Assembly: GCA_947493175.1 (NCBI GenBank)
Contig: CANLQD010000002.1
Location: 868,001 to 932,000 of the forward strand
Length of the DNA: 64,000 bases
DNA from: an uncultured Flavobacteriaceae bacterium
GTDB taxonomy: Bacteria > Bacteroidota > Bacteroidia > Flavobacteriales > Flavobacteriaceae
Reading direction: 5' to 3'
Part shown: in pieces, positions 10,226 to 17,806 of the stretch
How the letters are laid out: the number at the start of each line of letters is the position of its first letter
Position numbering within the stretch: the stretch's first letter is position 1
Translations under genes and position numbers: made by a program
Notes under the pieces: generated by a model
What the model saw: the letters and a program-made list of their open reading frames with translations, nothing else
Databases searched by the model: none
What the model was told of the DNA's origin: nothing

Positions 10226-10744
10226 TTATAAAAGTGAATAGGTAAAAGTAACTTCGGCCCTTATTGTGTTTCCCTCAACATCTCTGATATCATAATCATC
10301 AGTTAGCGAAAATTGAGATTCCTCTTCGTTAAAGTCAATAGTCATTTTAAACGTAGAACAGCTCGTAACAAAGCTCAGCGTCTCGCCGGTTAGTTTCCAA
10401 GTACCTTCAGACTCCGACTCATCTTTACAAGCAAACGCTTGGTTTGCACCTCTTACAAACGTATATCTACGATTAGCCCCAAAGCTATAGACTCTATCAT
10501 TTTTACAATCCGAGTACTGTGCATAGATATCCTGTATGGGATTATTCTCGTCGTCATCGGTAAGGTCTACTGCTTTCTCCGAAAAAATAGCGGAAAGTAC
10601 CCATTGGCCAACCAGTATGTTTTCACTTTCCACCAATTCTCCTTCAAAGTCTTCTGCACAAACAATTTCGTCATCGGACATGCATCCAATGCACAGCCCG
10701 ATGAAAATTGCTGTTATAAAAGTGTGCAATAGTATTTTCTTCAT
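10226..10744 (-). CDS. Lipocalin-like lipoprotein of unknown function
   Basis: From the ATG at 10744 (MKKILLHTF) the product is 172 residues, with a lipoprotein signal ending CIGC. An earlier in-frame ATG at 10783 would put 13 residues before a normal signal peptide, so I reject it. The mature part has the layout of the lipocalin-like families common in Bacteroidota: an opening LVGQWVLSAI strand, a middle YTFVRGAN strand, GTWKLTGETL, and a final AEVTFTYSLL strand. Two Cys pairs may form disulfides. Its ligand is unknown. It stands alone between gene-poor stretches. Confidence 0.7.
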   Translation of the reverse strand: MKKILLHTFITAIFIGLCIGCMSDDEIVCAEDFEGELVESENILVGQWVLSAIFSEKAVDLTDDDENNPIQDIYAQYSDCKNDRVYSFGANRRYTFVRGANQAFACKDESESEGTWKLTGETLSFVTSCSTFKMTIDFNEEESQFSLTDDYDIRDVEGNTIRAEVTFTYSLL

Positions 10745-10967
10745 GATTAAAACCAAAAGATTTCTACGAAAAATAAAATTCATACGAGTTGATCTTCCAT
10801 ATTTTATTCGATAAAGTTATTGCCGGATAAACAATGTCGTTTGTCAAAAAATCCTTTTTTTCTAAGAACAGTTTAAGAATGTTAGGGCCATCATTTGTTC
10901 CGTCTGACGTCGCGTTATTACAAAGGGGTTGCGACCAACACTTTTAGAGACATTAAAAATCCCTTAG
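10745..10967. other. Gene-free stretch upstream of the lipocalin-like gene
   Basis: No gene is visible. The promoter of the lipoprotein should lie here. The sequence then passes into the IS110 fragment. Confidence 0.35.
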
Positions 10968-11112
10968 ATTAGTACCAGATAGTGCCGCAAGACATTGTCC
11001 CTTAGCCCTTCCGGATTCGGGGCATCGAGAAAGTCTGGCCGCTAGAAAGGTCCGTGGTACAGTGCAACTTCCAGCTCCGCTTGTATATGTCAATGCCAAT
11101 ATATAACTTAAG
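10968..11112 (-). pseudogene. IS110-family transposase fragment
   Basis: Reading the minus strand from about 11112 gives KLYIGIDIYKRSWKLHCTTD and then SSGQTFSMP. This is the opening of the DEDD domain of IS110-family transposases, including the first catalytic Asp of GIDIYK. One missing base at about 11020 then shifts the frame. After it the similarity continues as NPEGLRDNVLRHY before a stop. The rest of the transposase, including the C-terminal serine-containing domain, is absent. It is a short dead remnant and marks this stretch as a decayed insertion hotspot. Recognition is from the family pattern only. Confidence 0.55.
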
Positions 11113-11231
11113 TAGTGCAGTTTGTTGTGATTCTATATCTTTTGATTTTGGTGAATCTTAAAGATACTCGACAGGCTGCTTTTTCATAGATGCTGATAAC
11201 GATGGGCGACAGGTAGCCACCTCCTATAACT

Positions 11232-12303
11232 CTAGAGACTTAATACTTTAAAAAGCTTAACATTCAAAAACAAATTCTCTACCCCCACTTTTTGAGATTT
11301 AAGAATTCCTATCTTTTCCAGTTCTTGTAAATATTCGGCTGCTGTTTGCCTTTTGGCGATACCTTTATCTACCAAAAACTTCACTTTGCAATAGGGTTGT
11401 TCGAATAATAATTCTATTAATTATTTCGAATAAACCCGAGATGGTAATTTCTCTTTTGCGAAGGCAATAGTATTGTCCATCAAAGTATTAATGGTGTTAT
11501 TTTTTCAAGGGTATATTTGGCTGTTTCCTCAATACCTTTAAGCATATACAAAACCCACCCTTCCCAATCTTGTTATTCAGTAACGGCTCTTAATTTTGTA
11601 TAATACTGATTTTTATTTTCGATAATATATTTGCTTAGGTATAGGATTGGAGTGTCTAGCAACCCTTTTTCAACTAGATATAAAATATTAAAACCCGTTC
11701 GGTTCTTCAATTGCCATCAGGAAAAGGGTGTATTGCTCCGAATTGGTAGTGCATCACCGCCAATCGTACCAAACCGTCAATGCCATTTTCTACATGGATA
11801 AAGTTTTCCAAGTTTTTTAATAGGTCTAGAAGTATGTTTTCGCCCTCCGGCGGGGTATAGATCGTTTTATCGTTACAGCTGATTCGAGTACCAGCAGTCT
11901 TACGAATACCCGCATTGTTTTCTTTAATGGTCTGAACAATAGAAACGAAGGTATTCGTGGATAAAGGTCTTTCATCTAAATAGTTATACCCCTCCCACAA
12001 AGCTTGTCGATATCTTAAAACTTCCTTTGTTTGGGCATCTGTAGTATTGGTGTTTGCAGTAAAGGCTTGATAGAGATTATCTTCAGTAGTTACAATGTTC
12101 TCAATTTCGGAACTGTCTTTTGCTTCCTGCAAGATGATCGCATTCACCAACATAGATTGGTTGGGAATTTCATCGACTCGACCTTTTAATTCCGCCAGTA
12201 CTCTAGTAGCCGCAATAGCTTGCTTTAAAACCTTCTTGGTTTCCAATTCTACCTTGGGTGGTAATAATGGCAAATCGTTATAGGGTGCTTCTGGATTGTA
12301 CAT
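11232..12303 (-). pseudogene. Broken Fic-family protein gene
   Basis: The intact N-terminal part runs from the ATG at 12303 (MYNPEAPYNDLPLLPP). It contains the Fic N-terminal domain, including the inhibitory-helix-like SSEIENIVTTED, and then the Fic motif HPFPDGN. Exactly there GGA has become TGA, so translation stops inside the catalytic HPFx(D/E)GNGR motif. Downstream the homologous sequence continues in shifted frames: a lost A after GRxxRVL, then [20 protein letters not shown], a TAA after LRAVTE, and a C-terminal winged-helix part KRQTAAEYLQELEKIGIL. The last stop is at 11232-11234. At least two nonsense changes and two frameshifts make it a clear pseudogene. An upstream GTG at 12345 is open but unlikely as a start. 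Confidence 0.85.
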
Positions 12304-12480
12304 CGTATCGACATATGAATACAAGGACGTCGATGACTTCGACACAATACAAATAGATGTCGAAATATTTTAATTTTATCGACATTAAACAAACTAGCCA
12401 TCCACTATAGATTTTCATTTGAATGTTAAAGACATCGCTTTTTGAAAACCCTGCTTTGGTATTGCGCAGCAATCTCAATC

Positions 12481-12535
12481 TCAAGATGTGTCATTGTCAT
12501 GACAATCTTGCTTTTGCTCCCGGGAGTCGCAAAAG
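12481..12535 (+). repeat. oriT-like 55-bp repeat, copy 1 (isolated)
   Basis: The 55-base unit starts TCAAGATGTGTCATTGTCAT, continues through GACAATCTTGCTTTT and ends GTCGCAAAAG. The core ATTGTCATGACAAT is palindromic and is flanked by CAAGAT/ATCTTG. The same unit, equal in length, lies directly upstream of mobC (15915-15969) and on the minus strand at 29003-29057. Here no mobilisation genes follow. Confidence 0.8.
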
Positions 12536-12617
12536 CTATAGGAAAATAATTAGCAAGCCAACATGGATTAACTATTCTATTCTATCGAATCTTGGAAATG
12601 AACATAAGGAAAATGAA

Positions 12618-12647
12618 AACACTGCCAATCAATAGATTGGCAGTGTT
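12618..12647. terminator. Perfect hairpin beside the left att copy
   Basis: A 13-bp stem with an AATA loop (AACACTGCCAATC / GATTGGCAGTGTT). The same hairpin, with a compensating base-pair change, is at 19863-19898. It could terminate transcription from either side, or be a structural part of the element end. Confidence 0.65.
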
Positions 12648-12663
12648 TGTGTTCCGCTGAAAA

Positions 12664-12684
12664 GTGGTTTGTCGGGATGACAGG
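12664..12684 (+). repeat. att copy 1 (tRNA-Pro 3' end), left end of element A
   Basis: The 21 bases read GTGGTT, then TGTCGGGATGACAGG. They match the tRNA-Pro 3' end at 32067-32087 with two changes. The GTCGGGATGACAGG core is identical in all three copies. Confidence 0.85.
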
Positions 12685-12743
12685 CCTAAGAATTCACCTG
12701 TAACATTCTGATTTTTAAACCTTTACCCTGCTTATTTAAAGCG

Positions 12744-12758
12744 GTACACCGTTTTGCA
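12744..12758 (+). promoter_or_regulatory. Putative integrase arm site, left end of element A
   Basis: GTACACCGTTTTGCA lies 59 bases inside the left att copy. A near-identical site, GTACACCGTATTGCA, lies at 19800-19814, 97 bases inside the right att copy, in the same orientation. Confidence 0.6.
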
Positions 12759-12909
12759 ATTTCCACTACAAATAGCTCCAAATGATGTACCTTGTTATAC
12801 TACAATATTAAGTAAAACTACCTTTTTAGCAAAAACTAATTAAATAGCTATATCTAAAATAGCTTAGTTTCCAAAAAAAGGCTTATCATAAAAATTTTAA
12901 ATTTTAGTA

Positions 12910-13512
12910 TTAAATAATTGACTTTTTATTGAAATATAGTACGCTTAAGGCAAGTTTTATAGTATCTTCATAATCAACTTTCTCCTTATTAAATTTAGCA
13001 TCGACTCTAAGTCCATTTATCAGGTTGTAAAAATAATTTGCAAGCGCTTTAGGGTTATTGTCCTTTGTCAATTCTCCATTTTCGATTGCTGCTGAGATTG
13101 CTCTGGAGAACATTTCAGTAATGTTTTTTCTATTCCTTTGAACGATATCTGAAATTTCCATATCATGGGGAGCAAGCTCTACCGCAGTGTTGACGACATA
13201 GCAACCTTTACTTTTGCTATCAGAAATACTTTCCTCGGTCACAGAGTTAAGGATATCTTCGATTTTTGCCTTGAAAGGGCTATTATTTTCTAATTTTTCC
13301 TTGAGTGCTTTTGAAGTAAATTTCCGGTAGTGGTTCAATGCTAAAACAAAAAGATTCTTCTTATCCTTGTATGCACCATACATACTTGAACGACTGATAC
13401 CGAATGCATCAATTAAATCTTGCGTTGAAACCGCATGATATCCTCTTTCCCAAAAAAGATCTGTTGCGGTCTTAATTACATGGTTTTCATCGAATTCTCT
13501 ATTCCTTGCCAT
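12910..13512 (-). CDS. TetR-family repressor
   Basis: The 200-residue product starts at the ATG at 13512 (MARNREFDENHVIKTATDLF), the normal TetR N-terminus. An in-frame ATG at 13548 adds 12 residues that precede the fold, and is less likely. Residues of about 8-55 are the TetR helix-turn-helix (VSTQDLIDAFGISRSSMYGAYKDKKNLF). The C-terminal part resembles the TetR_C_33/AcrR-like ligand-binding group, with a conserved Cys in KGCYVVNTAVEL. It is the last gene of a minus-strand cluster (SDR, ABM lipoprotein, DoxX, tetR). A near-palindrome centred on TGGATTAATTAGTCCG at 13564-13587 lies before it and recurs before the SDR gene. It therefore very likely represses itself and the SDR operon. The inducer is unknown. 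Confidence 0.9.
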   Translation of the reverse strand: MARNREFDENHVIKTATDLFWERGYHAVSTQDLIDAFGISRSSMYGAYKDKKNLFVLALNHYRKFTSKALKEKLENNSPFKAKIEDILNSVTEESISDSKSKGCYVVNTAVELAPHDMEISDIVQRNRKNITEMFSRAISAAIENGELTKDNNPKALANYFYNLINGLRVDAKFNKEKVDYEDTIKLALSVLYFNKKSII

Positions 13513-13552
13513 ATCTAGTAAATTGAATTGTGGGATGAATATATCCACCCCA

Positions 13553-13587
13553 CAAAACTATTTAATATGGATTAATTAGTCCGTATT
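13553..13587 (-). promoter_or_regulatory. tetR promoter and TetR operator
   Basis: On the minus strand the inverted repeat at 13564-13587 (centre CGGACTAATTAATCCA) is followed directly by TAGTTTTG (13553-13560). That matches the Bacteroidota -7 consensus TAnnTTTG. The repeat shares its 16-base core spacing with the two operator copies before the SDR gene. Repressor bound here would cover the -33 region. Confidence 0.7.
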
Positions 13588-13590
13588 TTT

Positions 13591-13953
13591 TTATTTATCT
13601 CTATCCATACTGTTTGCGTAGATGATTAAAAGCCCTCCAATCAATGACAAGTTCTTAAGAAAATGGATAAGTTGATTTTGGTCTGAAAAATTTGTGTGGA
13701 AGATTAAGGTCGCGGGAACCAAGAATAGGATTAGTGCTATCGTTCCAATTTTACTCCTATAACCAAGTCCTATCGAAAAAGCGCCTAATAGTAAAAGTAG
13801 TATCGCACCAACCAATAATAGGCCTGTCAGCGGCATTCCTTTGGAAGCCAAATACTTTTGAGTAGCTGAAAAATTCATGATTTTATTAATCCCTGATATC
13901 AAGAAAATCAAGGAAAACAAAATTCTGCCGATATAAGATATATAATAATCCAT
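13591..13953 (-). CDS. DoxX-family membrane protein
   Basis: A 120-residue protein with four predicted membrane helices (about 5-25, 42-64, 68-88 and 97-115). It carries the DoxX opening GRILFSLIFLISGINKIMNF and the G-x-Y-R-S-K loop after helix 2. DoxX-like proteins are small inner-membrane proteins linked to redox or sulfur metabolism in some bacteria, but most, including this one, have no assigned reaction. It lies 9 bases after the ABM lipoprotein gene and just before the tetR operator, so it belongs to the SDR operon. Its pairing with an SDR and ABM-domain protein suggests handling of a small reactive organic compound (inference). Confidence 0.85.
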   Translation of the reverse strand: MDYYISYIGRILFSLIFLISGINKIMNFSATQKYLASKGMPLTGLLLVGAILLLLLGAFSIGLGYRSKIGTIALILFLVPATLIFHTNFSDQNQLIHFLKNLSLIGGLLIIYANSMDRDK

Positions 13954-13962
13954 AAATTCTTA

Positions 13963-14715
13963 TCATTTAATATTGGTAGCCATCACGGTATATACATGAA
14001 AGTCTGCATTGGATTTTGAAAATACTTCTCCCAGCTTAGGGGCTCCCCCAGAGTTTATGATTTCTATGGTTGCATCTAAACTATTCTGGTCTTTCCATTG
14101 GGCATAGTTTACGATGTAGTCATTATCCTGACTTTCATGAACGGTAGCCGAAATAAAGCCTGGGCGATTCAAAATATCTTCTTTCATAGCTTCTTTCAAC
14201 AGCTGTGCCAATTCCTGTTGGGTAATCCCTTCGTTAGGCTTTAATAAATTGATTACGGTCAAAATATCACCATTTCTATCAATTGAAACATTGGCTGATG
14301 GAGAAAACTGTGCCGTAACCGCATAGGGGTGAAAATCTGGGTTCGAAATGGAGAAAGCCTCAGCCATTTGGGGCGCACCACCATTGGTAATCAAATCTAC
14401 TGCAGTTTGTAAATCCTTCTCACTCGCCCACTGTGCATAATTAAGGACATAATTGTTGTCCTGACTCTTGTGCAAACTGGTTGAAACGAATCCGTTTAAT
14501 TCACTTATGGTAGTGTCTATACCATCTTGTAAAAGAGAGATAGTCCTATCTTGTTCATCACTCTCTGGCTTCATGATATTGATTACGGTCAAAAGACTTG
14601 GATTCGGAACCAAAGCTACTTCTTCATCAATTAAGGCAGTTGGTGATTTGGTGCCATTGCAAGCAAATAAAATCATTGCAATACCTATGGACATATATTC
14701 AATTCGAATTTTCAT
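13963..14715 (-). CDS. Lipoprotein with two tandem ABM (monooxygenase-like) domains
   Basis: A 250-residue protein with a lipoprotein signal (MILFAC) and two copies of an antibiotic-biosynthesis-monooxygenase (dimeric ferredoxin-like) fold. Repeat 1 (about 40-135) has LLTVINIMKP, GFVSTSLHKSQDNNYVLNYAQW and FHPYAVTAQF. Repeat 2 (about 148-250) has ILTVINLLKP, GFISATVHESQDNDYIVNYAQW and FHVYTVMATN. ABM domains normally dimerise; here the duplication would give an internal pseudo-dimer. The lipoprotein anchor is unusual because most ABM enzymes are cytoplasmic. The gene lies between the SDR and DoxX genes in the TetR-controlled operon. Whether it is an oxygenase or a binding protein cannot be decided from the sequence. 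Confidence 0.85.
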   Translation of the reverse strand: MKIRIEYMSIGIAMILFACNGTKSPTALIDEEVALVPNPSLLTVINIMKPESDEQDRTISLLQDGIDTTISELNGFVSTSLHKSQDNNYVLNYAQWASEKDLQTAVDLITNGGAPQMAEAFSISNPDFHPYAVTAQFSPSANVSIDRNGDILTVINLLKPNEGITQQELAQLLKEAMKEDILNRPGFISATVHESQDNDYIVNYAQWKDQNSLDATIEIINSGGAPKLGEVFSKSNADFHVYTVMATNIK

Positions 14716-14743
14716 TATAAATGTTTTTTAGTTAATGTTTATA

Positions 14744-15493
14744 TTAAAATTGTACCATTCCTCCATCTACATAAATTTCTGTGCCATGTATGAATGAGGC
14801 ATCGTCAGAGGCAAGAAATGTAACCGCCTTGGCTACTTCTGAGGGTAGACCAAAACGCGCTAATGGAACTTGAGGCAAAATAGAACCAGCAAAACCTTGT
14901 ATCTGCTCTTCGCTCAAACCTGTCTTATCAAAAAAATTGGTTTGAATTGGTCCGGGGCTTACAGCATTCACTCGAATTTCTCTCTTGGCCAGTTCGGCAG
15001 CAAACGTCTTTACAAAGGACTGCACTGATGCTTTGGCTGCTGAATATATGGCTGCAGTTTCCATACCGACTTCGGTTACAATGGAAGTATTCAGAATAAT
15101 TGAACTTCCCTCGGGCATTAATGGGGAAATCTGTTGGACCGTGAAAAGCGAACCCTTCACCAAAACATTGAACTGCTCGTCAAAATGTTGTTCGTCAATC
15201 ATTTCAAGAGGCGCATATTTTCCATACCCTGCATTTACGAATAGCACATCTAGTTTACCATATTGGTTTTTAATGTCTTGCGCAAGAGAGCGAATATCTT
15301 CAAGTTTAGCTGCATCGGAAACAATGCCTTTTGAATTGCCTCCCAATTCTTTTGCAGTTTCATCAACAGTTTTTTGATATCGCCCCGTAAAAACTACAGT
15401 AGCGCCTTCCCTTATAAAGTCTTTTGCAGTTGCTTTACCTATTCCGCTGGTAGCTCCAGTTACCAAGGCAACTTTATCTATTAATTTTTCCAT
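14744..15493 (-). CDS. Short-chain dehydrogenase/reductase (SDR)
   Basis: A classical 249-residue SDR. The cofactor motif TGATSGIG is at about residues 12-19, NAG is at about 87-89, and the catalytic Ser is in LNTSI, with YSAAK holding Tyr and Lys near residues 149-153. PGPIQTNF follows. The Arg after the second strand (FTGRYQK) favours NADP(H). It is the first gene of a minus-strand operon with the ABM lipoprotein and DoxX. Two TetR operator copies flank its promoter, so it should be induced when the TetR ligand appears. The substrate is unknown; such SDR/TetR pairs often reduce reactive carbonyls (family knowledge). Confidence 0.92.
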   Translation of the reverse strand: MEKLIDKVALVTGATSGIGKATAKDFIREGATVVFTGRYQKTVDETAKELGGNSKGIVSDAAKLEDIRSLAQDIKNQYGKLDVLFVNAGYGKYAPLEMIDEQHFDEQFNVLVKGSLFTVQQISPLMPEGSSIILNTSIVTEVGMETAAIYSAAKASVQSFVKTFAAELAKREIRVNAVSPGPIQTNFFDKTGLSEEQIQGFAGSILPQVPLARFGLPSEVAKAVTFLASDDASFIHGTEIYVDGGMVQF

Positions 15494-15528
15494 TTTTATC
15501 CTTTACTTTTTTAGTTGTTAATTTTTTT

Positions 15529-15586
15529 TGGACTAACCTGTCCACAAATATAAATAATTATGGATTAATTAGTCCATAATTATTTA
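15529..15586 (-). promoter_or_regulatory. SDR-operon promoter with two TetR operators
   Basis: A 36-base inverted repeat (15551-15586, one mismatched pair) has the centre TGGATTAATTAGTCCA. A second, shorter repeat, TGGACTAACCTGTCCA, is at 15529-15544. Both have TGG/CCA arms 16 bases end to end. Between them on the minus strand is TATATTTG (15545-15552), a perfect TAnnTTTG -7 box. The operators thus cover the -33 region and the transcription start. Confidence 0.75.
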
Positions 15587-15914
15587 AAATTTAAATTTGG
15601 TTTTTATAACTGATTGATATTGAGGAATAAATCCCAAAATCATTAATTTTTTCATTGAAAGATTATATTATTGATTTCTTTTACATTATCTCCATATTTT
15701 CAAAAATCCTAATTAAAAACTTTGAGCAAATTTCTTTTCATCAAAGACCCATCGATATCTTCAATCATTTTCTAGGTCTTAGACATTTTAATATCCTCAC
15801 CTTTTTTTCCGATTCTTTGAACAAAGTTTAAAAATCGACCGATTTCCCTGTTAAAACTTTCTTGGTTTTCCCTTGCCTACGTAGTACCCCCTAATTTGAA
15901 AAAGGGTACGAAGT
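15587..15914. other. Non-coding stretch before the mobilisation module
   Basis: About 330 AT-rich bases between the TetR-controlled promoter and the oriT-like repeat. I see no gene. The last 16 bases (GGGTACGAAGT region) are shared with the flank of repeat copy 3 at 29058-29075. Confidence 0.4.
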
Positions 15915-15969
15915 TCAAGATGTGTCATTGTCATGACAATCTTGCTTTTACTCCCCACGGTCGCAAAAG
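15915..15969 (+). repeat. oriT-like 55-bp repeat, copy 2 (upstream of mobC)
   Basis: The same 55-base unit as at 12481 and 29003, 13 bases before the mobC start. Bacteroidota mobilisable elements usually carry oriT directly upstream of their mobilisation genes. Its palindromic core and position make it the best oriT candidate in the window. Confidence 0.7.
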
Positions 15970-15982
15970 AAAAAAACAAAAA

Positions 15983-16279
15983 ATGAAACGGGAAACGATA
16001 CAATTTCGGTGTAGTGTCTTCGAAAAGAAACTTCTCAAGATAAAGGCCAAAAAGGCCGGGCTGTCCCTTTCCGAATATTGCCGAAGTTCGGCTTTTAATC
16101 ATACCCTTATCGAACGTTTGACCGAAGATCAATTGCAACATTATGCAATGCTTGTCAAGTACGGAAACAATTTTAAACGTATCGCCAACATGTTCAAAAA
16201 ACGTAATCCGAGTCTGGCCGTCGAAGTTGAAGAGCTGGCCAATGAAATACGTAATCACCTAAACAATTTCAAGAAATAA
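15983..16279 (+). CDS. mobC: MobC-like relaxosome protein (ribbon-helix-helix)
   Basis: A 98-residue protein starting at the ATG at 15983 (MKRETIQFRCSVFEKK). An earlier frame opening at 15896 would translate the oriT-like repeat, so I reject it. The N-terminal strand plus KAKKAGLSLSEYCRSSAF is a ribbon-helix-helix DNA-binding unit. The C-terminal part has the MobC-type helix KYGNNFKRIANMFKKRN. It would bind oriT and help the relaxase nick DNA. The stop codon overlaps the proposed start of the relaxase, so the two are translationally coupled. The gene directly follows the oriT-like repeat. Confidence 0.88.
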   Translation: MKRETIQFRCSVFEKKLLKIKAKKAGLSLSEYCRSSAFNHTLIERLTEDQLQHYAMLVKYGNNFKRIANMFKKRNPSLAVEVEELANEIRNHLNNFKK

Positions 16280-17145
16280 TCGGCAAGGGAAAATCCATAG
16301 CGCATACAGGGGCATCAATTTCCTATGGTTGGAATCAAGACAAGGGAGCCGAAATCATCCATACCCAACATTTGATCGGAGACAATCCCCAAGAGATTAC
16401 ACAAGAGTTCCGTTTAGTGCAGGAAATGAATACCCGAACCAAGAACAACACCCTGAGCTTTGTCCTTAGCCCCACTGTTGAGGACGGACAAAAACTATCC
16501 AACAAAGAACTAGGGAAATTGGTCAAGAACTTTATTTCGGAAATGAACTTAAAAAACAATCAAGCGGTCGCCTTTGTCCATCGGGACAAACAACATACCC
16601 ACATACACTTATACGCAAACCGTATCGGTTTTGATGGAAAGGCATATAAGGACAACTTTATCGGAAAGCGGAGCCAACTGGCCGCAGAGAAGGTTGCCAA
16701 AGAAATGGAACTGACTACGGCTAGAGAGGTACAACGGGAAAAGCTTATAGGCATGAAGGATATCAGAAGTGAGATAAAACGGATCCATGATGTTGTTATA
16801 GTTAAAGGACACCCCAAAGACTTTGATAGCTATATCAAACTGATGCAGAAACAAGATGTAAAGGTCATTCCCTTTATCAACAAGGCGAATAAGCTACAGG
16901 GCTTTCATTTTGAATACAAAGGTCATCATCTCAAAGGCAGCGCCGTACACCGCTCCCTTTCGGGAGGTAAAATCGCCTTGGCCATTTCCAATAACAGCAC
17001 TAAGGGACTTTCTGTAGGTCAAGGCGAATTGGTAAAGTTATCTGGAAAAGCTTTAGAGGTTAGTGCCAACTTCGCTTTGACCTTTACCAAGAATCTTATC
17101 AAGAAAGGAATAAAGCGAAGTTTGGGAACAGGCATCGAGATATAA
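16276..17145 (+). CDS. Relaxase (MobA-type) with an apparent non-ATG start
   Basis: Family N-termini usually read MIGKGKSI. Here that sequence is present (IIGKGKSIAHTGASISYG), but its first codon is ATA at 16276, overlapping the mobC stop. The first accepted start codon inside is a TTG at 16372, which would delete the conserved N-terminal motif. I therefore annotate from 16276, giving 289 residues. The metal-binding motif III is HRDKQHTHIHL (His102, His107, His109, His111). The C-terminal part (about 150-289) has no recognised domain. The protein should nick oriT and pilot the strand during conjugative mobilisation. It depends on a helper for transfer, since no coupling protein is present. 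Confidence 0.85.
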   Translation: MIGKGKSIAHTGASISYGWNQDKGAEIIHTQHLIGDNPQEITQEFRLVQEMNTRTKNNTLSFVLSPTVEDGQKLSNKELGKLVKNFISEMNLKNNQAVAFVHRDKQHTHIHLYANRIGFDGKAYKDNFIGKRSQLAAEKVAKEMELTTAREVQREKLIGMKDIRSEIKRIHDVVIVKGHPKDFDSYIKLMQKQDVKVIPFINKANKLQGFHFEYKGHHLKGSAVHRSLSGGKIALAISNNSTKGLSVGQGELVKLSGKALEVSANFALTFTKNLIKKGIKRSLGTGIEI

Positions 17146-17166
17146 CGAACGTTAAAAAAGAACGCT

Positions 17167-17634
17167 ATGAAAAAGACGGAAGAATTTATGGAATTGCTCA
17201 CCGATGAACTGGCCGGATTCGACGGGTCGGTCAAAAAACTGGAAGCCCTTTGCAAGAAGCTTGATACCATTAAGGTAAAAGCGGACAGTACCAACATCGA
17301 ATATCATATCAAGCAGTTTTTAAAGGAACAGAAGGGAAGGATGAGTCAGTTGGAGAAACAAATCGATGCGCAGCAAACAAAAATCGAATCTTCAAGAGGC
17401 TTGCCCGAATGGTTGTTGACCCTTTATGCCATCGGCATGTTACTGCCCTTGTTCGTCATCGGATATTTCGGCTATCAAGCCTATGGGCTTCAAGGTCAAA
17501 AACGAAAAGCCTTTGAGCAGGGACAGCAGCATATCATCGACCATTTTGGCGACTACTTCGCGGAACACCCCGGAGCTTACGAACCTTATAAAATTTGGAA
17601 AGAAAAGGATTCCGTTGTTCCAATTGACCGGTAG
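17167..17634 (+). CDS. Mobilisation-module membrane protein of unknown function
   Basis: A 155-residue protein following the relaxase by 21 bases. Residues 1-75 are predicted coiled coil. A membrane helix at about 80-102 (WLLTLYAIGMLLPLFVIGYF) follows, then a soluble tail. Small proteins of this shape follow relaxase genes in Flavobacteriia mobilisable elements. It may help localise the relaxosome to the membrane (inference). No catalytic motif is visible. Confidence 0.7.
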   Translation: MKKTEEFMELLTDELAGFDGSVKKLEALCKKLDTIKVKADSTNIEYHIKQFLKEQKGRMSQLEKQIDAQQTKIESSRGLPEWLLTLYAIGMLLPLFVIGYFGYQAYGLQGQKRKAFEQGQQHIIDHFGDYFAEHPGAYEPYKIWKEKDSVVPIDR

Positions 17635-17671
17635 TATGTGCCCTATCCGGTTTTTGCTTTACGTTTATCTA

Positions 17672-17741
17672 CCGGAACACTACAAAAACCGGACAGGATC
17701 CATGCACAAGGTAAGTTATGGTTGGATTTGGGACTAAGCGG
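17672..17741 (+). repeat. Element-specific non-coding repeat II, copy 1
   Basis: About 70 bases from CCGGAACACTACAAAAACCG through GACAGGATCCATGCACAAGG to TTGGGACTAAGCGG. Diverged copies are at 27086-27155 (minus) and 29176-29240 (plus), all in intergenic DNA of the two elements. Confidence 0.7.
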
Positions 17742-17757
17742 AAGAGTAGTCTTTGCA

Positions 17758-17784
17758 GTATCAAGGCTAAAAAAGCCTTGATAC
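17758..17784. terminator. Perfect 11-bp inverted repeat
   Basis: GTATCAAGGCT, an A5 loop, then AGCCTTGATAC. It lies between the convergent mobilisation module and the minus-strand gene at 17807, and probably terminates both. It lacks a long T tract. Confidence 0.6.
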
Positions 17785-17806
17785 GATATTGAAGCTTAAG
17801 CGGAAA

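Noticed and set aside
15851-16258. A 135-codon minus-strand frame
   Set aside because: It is the complement of mobC and the oriT-like repeat; the plus-strand reading has clear family features.
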